This document shows positions 5,296-7,368 of a DNA stretch of 7,368 nucleotides, one piece after another (within the stretch, counting starts at the first letter, position 1; the number at the start of each line of letters is the position of its first letter). The notes beneath the pieces are model-generated. The model was not told the origin of the DNA, did not search any database, and saw only the letters and a program-made list of their open reading frames with translations. The position numbers and the translations under genes are program-made. This DNA comes from Clostridiales bacterium (GTDB taxonomy: Bacteria > Bacillota > Clostridia > Oscillospirales > Acutalibacteraceae). Location of the stretch: NCBI GenBank assembly GCA_014799585.1, contig JAAVHU010000036.1, positions 1 to 7,368 of the forward strand, written 5' to 3'.

Positions 5296-5568
5296 ATGAG
5301 TAGAAGTACTAAAAAAGGACCTTATGTAGAAGCTAGTCTTTACAAAAAGGTTGAGGCTCTTAACGAAAAGGGCGACAAGCAGGTTATCAAAACCTGGTCA
5401 AGAAGTTCAACAATCTTCCCTGAATTCGTAGGACACACATTTGCTGTTCACGACGGAAGAAAACATGTTCCTGTATATGTAACAGAGGATATGGTTGGTC
5501 ACAAGCTCGGTGAGTTTGCTCCAACAAGAACATTCCGCGGCCATGCAGGCGCAAAAACATCAAGATAA
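5296..5568 (+). CDS. rpsS: 30S ribosomal protein S19
   Basis: S19 binds 16S rRNA in the 30S head together with S13 and reaches toward the A-site tRNA. The 90-aa product is full length. It shows the N-terminal [11 protein letters not shown], the central [31 protein letters not shown] block and the C-terminal [18 protein letters not shown] signature. The ATG follows AAAGGAGA (5281-5288) by 7 bases. It sits between rplB and rplV in the standard S10 operon order. Confidence 0.98.
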   Translation: MSRSTKKGPYVEASLYKKVEALNEKGDKQVIKTWSRSSTIFPEFVGHTFAVHDGRKHVPVYVTEDMVGHKLGEFAPTRTFRGHAGAKTSR

Positions 5569-5587
5569 GCGAAAGGAGATTTAAACT

Positions 5588-5926
5588 ATGGAAGCAACAG
5601 CTAAAGCAACATACGTTCGTATATCTCCACGCAAGGTGCAGATTGTGCTTGATTTAATCAGAAATCAGCCTTGTGATAAGGCAATGGCTATTCTTAAGTA
5701 CACACCAAAAGCTGCAACAGAGCCTCTTATGAAGCTTCTTAAATCAGCTATGGCAAATGCTGAGAATAACAATAATATGGACGTATCAAGATTATATGTA
5801 AGTTTCTGCAATGTAACTGCAGGCCCAACTCTTAAGAGAATTCAGCCAAGAGCTCAGGGCAGAGCTTACAGAATTAATAAAAGAACATCACACATTACCA
5901 TTACCGTTAAGGAAATGGAAGACTAA
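5588..5926 (+). CDS. rplV: 50S ribosomal protein L22
   Basis: L22 binds all domains of 23S rRNA, and its long beta-hairpin lines the narrow part of the exit tunnel beside L4. The 112-aa product matches the family. It opens with ATYVRISPRKVQIVLDLIR, continues with a helix region containing LLKSAMANAENN, and carries the tunnel hairpin at about 79-100 (GPTLKRIQPRAQGRAYRINKR). This hairpin holds the sites of macrolide-resistance changes in other bacteria; no deletion or insertion is visible. A ribosome binding site AAAGGAG precedes the ATG. Confidence 0.98.
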   Translation: MEATAKATYVRISPRKVQIVLDLIRNQPCDKAMAILKYTPKAATEPLMKLLKSAMANAENNNNMDVSRLYVSFCNVTAGPTLKRIQPRAQGRAYRINKRTSHITITVKEMED

Positions 5927-5943
5927 GCAGGAGGAAAAGTTAG

Positions 5944-6660
5944 ATGGGACAGAAATGTAATCCAACCGGTTTAAGAATCGGTGTTATCAAAAACTGGGAC
6001 TCCCGCTGGTATGCAAAAAAGGGTGACTTTGCAAATACTCTTATTGATGATCATAATCTTCGTGAGTATCTTCTTGACACTCTTAAGAGCGCAGGTGTTC
6101 CTAAAGTAGAAATTGAAAGAGATGCTAAGAGAGTTAGAATCAACATCCATTGCGCAAAACCTGGTATGGTTATCGGTAAGCAGGGTGCTGAAATCGAGAA
6201 GCTCAAGGCTATCTGTGCTAAGAAATTAGGTAAGAACGTTGATGAAGTTTTCATTAACATTATCGAAATCAAGCAGCCAGACCTTAATTCTATTCTCGTT
6301 GCTCAGAGCATCGCAACACAGCTTGAAAAGCGTGTTTCATTCCGCCGTGCAGTTAAGCAGGCAATCCGTAATACAATGAGACTTGGTGCTCGTGGTATTA
6401 AGGTTCAGGTTTCAGGCCGTATCGGCGGTGCAGAAATTGCACGTACTGAAACTTATAAAGAAGGTACTATCCCACTTCAGACAATCCGTGCTGATATCGA
6501 TTACGGCACAGCAGAAGCTGCTACAACTTATGGCCGTATCGGTGTTAAGGTTTGGATTTATCAGGGCGAAGTTCTTCGTGAGTCAAGAAATAAGGCTCCA
6601 AGAAGAAGAACAAATAACAATCGCCGCAGGGATAATCGTAAGGAAGGAGGAAATCAGTAA
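5944..6660 (+). CDS. rpsC: 30S ribosomal protein S3
   Basis: S3 forms part of the mRNA entry channel on the 30S head and contributes to mRNA unwinding. The 238-aa product starts [13 protein letters not shown]. It contains a type II KH domain with the RNA-binding GKQG loop (residues 78-81, within [15 protein letters not shown]). The C-terminal domain has [31 protein letters not shown] and [24 protein letters not shown]. The last 20 residues are a disordered Arg/Asn-rich tail ([18 protein letters not shown]), a variable region in the family. AGGAGG (5929-5934) precedes the ATG by 9 bases. The stop overlaps the rplP start by one base. Confidence 0.98.
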   Translation: MGQKCNPTGLRIGVIKNWDSRWYAKKGDFANTLIDDHNLREYLLDTLKSAGVPKVEIERDAKRVRINIHCAKPGMVIGKQGAEIEKLKAICAKKLGKNVDEVFINIIEIKQPDLNSILVAQSIATQLEKRVSFRRAVKQAIRNTMRLGARGIKVQVSGRIGGAEIARTETYKEGTIPLQTIRADIDYGTAEAATTYGRIGVKVWIYQGEVLRESRNKAPRRRTNNNRRRDNRKEGGNQ

Positions 6661-7082
6661 TGCTCTTACCTAAGCGTGTTAAACACCGTAAGCAGCACAG
6701 AGGTCGTATGACCGGTGAAGCTACAAGAGGAAATAAAGTAACATACGGTCAGTTTGGTCTTCAGGCAACAGAGCCTGCATGGATTACAGCCGCTCAGATA
6801 GAGGCTGCCCGTGTTGCCATGACCCGTTACACAAAGCGTGGCGGTCAGGTTTGGATTAAGATTTTCCCCGACAAGCCAATTACAGCAAGACCTGCTGATA
6901 CTCGTATGGGTAAAGGTAAAGGTAATGTTGACTACTGGGTAGCAGTAGTTAAGCCGGGCAGAGTTATGTTTGAGCTCGCCGGTGTTGATGAAACTGTTGC
7001 TCGCGAGGCTATGCGTCTTGCAGCAAACAAGCTTCCTATCAAATGTAAATTTATCGTTAAAGAAGAGGGAGGAGAGCAGTAA
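6660..7082 (+). CDS. rplP: 50S ribosomal protein L16
   Basis: L16 is a late-assembling 50S protein that helps shape the A-site region and contacts tRNA. The 140-aa product has the N-terminal [37 protein letters not shown] (30-51) and the loop [26 protein letters not shown] (72-97). Arg82 in this loop corresponds to the Arg hydroxylated in E. coli L16; whether it is modified here cannot be seen. The ribosome binding site AAGGAGG (6644-6650) lies in the rpsC coding end. Both ends of the gene overlap neighbours by one base (TAATG), suggesting translational coupling from rpsC through rpmC. Confidence 0.98.
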   Translation: MLLPKRVKHRKQHRGRMTGEATRGNKVTYGQFGLQATEPAWITAAQIEAARVAMTRYTKRGGQVWIKIFPDKPITARPADTRMGKGKGNVDYWVAVVKPGRVMFELAGVDETVAREAMRLAANKLPIKCKFIVKEEGGEQ

Positions 7083-7285
7083 TGAAAGCAGCAGAAATTA
7101 AGGCTTTAAGCGCTGAACAGCGTGCAGCAAAGCTTCAGGAGCTCAAAGAAGAGCTTTTCAATCTTCATTTTCAGCAGGCTATCAATCAGCTCGATAACCC
7201 TATGAGAATAAAAGCAGTTAAGAAAGATATCGCTCGTATCAAAACAGTTGAACGCGAAATCGAACTTGCTGGCTCAAATTCTTAA
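7082..7285 (+). CDS. rpmC: 50S ribosomal protein L29
   Basis: L29 is a small, all-helical protein next to L23 at the tunnel exit. The 67-aa product is of usual length and forms two helices. The first ends in the family signature KEELFNLHFQQAINQLDNPMRIK, and the second is KKDIARIKTVEREIEL. The ribosome binding site GGGAGGAG (7067-7074) lies in the end of rplP and the start overlaps its stop by one base. rpsQ follows after 18 bases. Confidence 0.97.
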   Translation: MKAAEIKALSAEQRAAKLQELKEELFNLHFQQAINQLDNPMRIKAVKKDIARIKTVEREIELAGSNS

Positions 7286-7303
7286 GATAGGAGGTAGTTT
7301 ATT

Positions 7304-7368
7304 ATGAGCGAAAGAAACCTCAGAAAAACAAGAGTTGGTGTTGTTTCAAGCGATAAAATGGATAAAAC
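7304..7368 (+). CDS. rpsQ: 30S ribosomal protein S17, 5' part (cut by window end)
   Basis: S17 binds the 5' domain of 16S rRNA early in 30S assembly. Only 21 codons are present: MSERNLRKTRVGVVSSDKMD followed by K and an incomplete codon. This is the typical S17 N-terminus, whose usual form is RKxxxGxVxSDKMDKT. The ATG follows a strong ribosome binding site (AGGAGGT, from 7290) and comes after rpmC, as in the standard operon. Confidence 0.95.
   Translation, partial: MSERNLRKTRVGVVSSDKMDK

Noticed and set aside
1..7368. CRISPR arrays, insertion sequences, tRNA or rRNA genes
   Set aside because: No regularly spaced long repeats, transposase frames or cloverleaf/rRNA landmarks are visible; all long frames are accounted for by sporulation and ribosomal proteins.

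Overview
The window comes from a low-GC, endospore-forming Firmicute. It carries the end of spoIVB, a complete spo0A with an almost unchanged DNA-recognition helix, and the first part of a canonical S10 ribosomal-protein operon. Protein sequence style, AT-rich spacers, strong AGGAGG ribosome binding sites and protein lengths (S10 104, L3 210, L4 207, L2 277, S3 238, L16 140 aa) fit class Clostridia. An Oscillospiraceae/Ruminococcaceae-like gut organism is my best guess, but the sequence alone does not prove it.

Layout, all on the + strand. (1) 1-797: 3' part of spoIVB, with the end of a PDZ domain and the S55 serine-protease domain. (2) 798-1035: an AT-rich spacer with four phased TTATCA-type repeats resembling Spo0A boxes, a sigma-A type promoter, and a small perfect inverted repeat next to the ribosome binding site. 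(3) 1036-1806: spo0A, followed by a clear intrinsic terminator (1833-1870). (4) 1871-2388: an A/T-tract-rich upstream region, a perfect consensus promoter (TTGACA-17 bp-TATAAT, 2023-2051), and a leader of about 330 nt. The leader is GC-richer than its surroundings, is rich in hairpins, and contains an intrinsic terminator (2276-2303) about 85 nt before rpsJ. (5) 2389-7368: rpsJ-rplC-rplD-rplW-rplB-rpsS-rplV-rpsC-rplP-rpmC-rpsQ (the last cut by the window edge). The genes are tightly packed, with one-base TAATG overlaps at rplD/rplW, rpsC/rplP and rplP/rpmC. Two longer spacers, before rplC and rplB, hold hairpins.

The genes form two functional blocks. SpoIVB is the forespore signalling protease that triggers sigma-K activation, and Spo0A is the master response regulator that commits the cell to sporulation. 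Their adjacency is a widespread Firmicute arrangement. The ribosomal block supplies parts of both subunits and starts from its own very strong promoter. The spo0A terminator separates the blocks. Even so, the spo0A and S10 promoters share an 18-nt upstream/-35 module at 15 of 18 positions.

The most interesting element is the S10 leader. It has the layout of a transcription attenuator: an upstream hairpin whose 3' arm could instead pair with the 3' arm of the terminator. The likely function is ribosomal-protein autoregulation, but no ligand can be named from sequence. The candidate Spo0A autoregulatory repeats upstream of spo0A are the second item worth checking.
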